Assembly (NCBI GenBank): GCA_947462175.1
Contig: CANHOE010000177.1
Coordinates: 1-5,961 of the forward strand
Length of the DNA: 5,961 nt
Direction: 5' to 3'
Origin: Burkholderiales bacterium
Lineage (GTDB): Bacteria > Pseudomonadota > Gammaproteobacteria > Burkholderiales > Burkholderiaceae_C
Below the pieces are notes generated by a model. The model saw only the letters and a program-made list of their open reading frames with translations, was not told where the DNA came from and ran no database searches. Shown here in pieces: positions 5,819 to 5,961 of this stretch; the first letter of the stretch is position 1, and each line of letters opens with the position of its first letter. Both the position numbers and the translations under genes were made by a program.

Positions 5819-5836
5819 CAAGCGCACAACGCTTCG

Positions 5837-5865
5837 TTTTCAGCTGGTCAGCCCCTGCCTAGGAT
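5837..5865 (+). promoter_or_regulatory. Weak sigma-70-like promoter for the next gene
   Basis: TTTTCA (5837-5842) and TAGGAT (5860-5865) each match consensus at 4 of 6 positions with a 17-base spacer. They sit between the near-palindrome and the ATG at 5928, giving a leader of about 55 bases. Plausible by position, but weak by sequence. Confidence 0.3.
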
Positions 5866-5927
5866 TCTCCGTTCGTTGTCACGGCGTGGCCGTTCACACC
5901 CGGAAATCTCATTCAGGAACCGTCTTC

Positions 5928-5961
5928 ATGACCATCTCCCGCTCCTCTCGCTCTGCGCTGC
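5928..5961 (+). CDS. Start of an unidentified gene, cut by the window end
   Basis: ATG at 5928 has AGGAA (5915-5919) 8 bases upstream. The first 11 codons read MTISRSSRSAL. The basic, serine-rich beginning would suit the n-region of a signal peptide, but this is too short to assign any function. The upstream ABC ATPase remnant makes a transporter binding protein conceivable; that is only a guess from context. Confidence 0.55.
   Translation, partial: MTISRSSRSAL

Noticed and set aside
1..5961. CRISPR arrays, insertion sequences, tRNA or rRNA genes
   Set aside because: No regularly spaced repeats, transposase-like ORFs, terminal inverted repeats or tRNA-like cloverleaf sequence were seen on reading both strands.

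Overview
The window looks like chromosomal DNA of a GC-rich betaproteobacterium, most likely of the order Burkholderiales. The evidence is the high GC content, the GC-rich third codon positions, and the residue style of the chemoreceptor, the MscS-type channel and the CbpA/CbpM pair. This placement comes from memory of protein families, not from a search.

Layout. The left part is read on the minus strand. A ChaA-type cation/proton antiporter (2652 to 1534) is followed after 237 bases by cbpA (1296 to 352), a DnaJ-type co-chaperone, and cbpM (349 to 23), its small modulator. cbpA and cbpM are separated by only 2 bases, with the cbpM ribosome binding site inside the end of cbpA. The chaA-cbpA gap holds a 9-bp-stem hairpin and a possible 28-codon leader ORF. 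That ORF has a good ribosome binding site and stops 3 bases before the cbpA ATG.

The right part is read on the plus strand. A 153-base divergent gap separates chaA from a compact MscS-family mechanosensitive channel (2806-3612). Seventeen bases later lies a 135-codon ORF that appears to be a relic of a second, larger MscS-family protein. Its secreted N-terminus is joined in frame to its extreme C-terminus, and the whole channel body is missing. Next is a methyl-accepting chemotaxis protein (GTG start at 4161, end 5693) preceded by a good match to a flagellar sigma-28 promoter.

Beyond the chemoreceptor, the minus strand carries a short remnant of an ABC-transporter ATPase (NitT/TauT-like C-terminal region). 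An AT-rich near-palindrome follows, then a weak sigma-70-like promoter and the first 11 codons of a plus-strand gene cut by the window end.

How the genes fit together. There are three independent themes: protein quality control (cbpA-cbpM), ion and osmotic homeostasis (chaA diverging from mscS), and chemotaxis (mcp). I see no sign of a new defence, mobile or biosynthetic system. The most interesting observations are the internally deleted MscS relic, the sigma-28 promoter that fixes the chemoreceptor start, the cbpA leader ORF, and the ABC ATPase remnant beside a possible operator.
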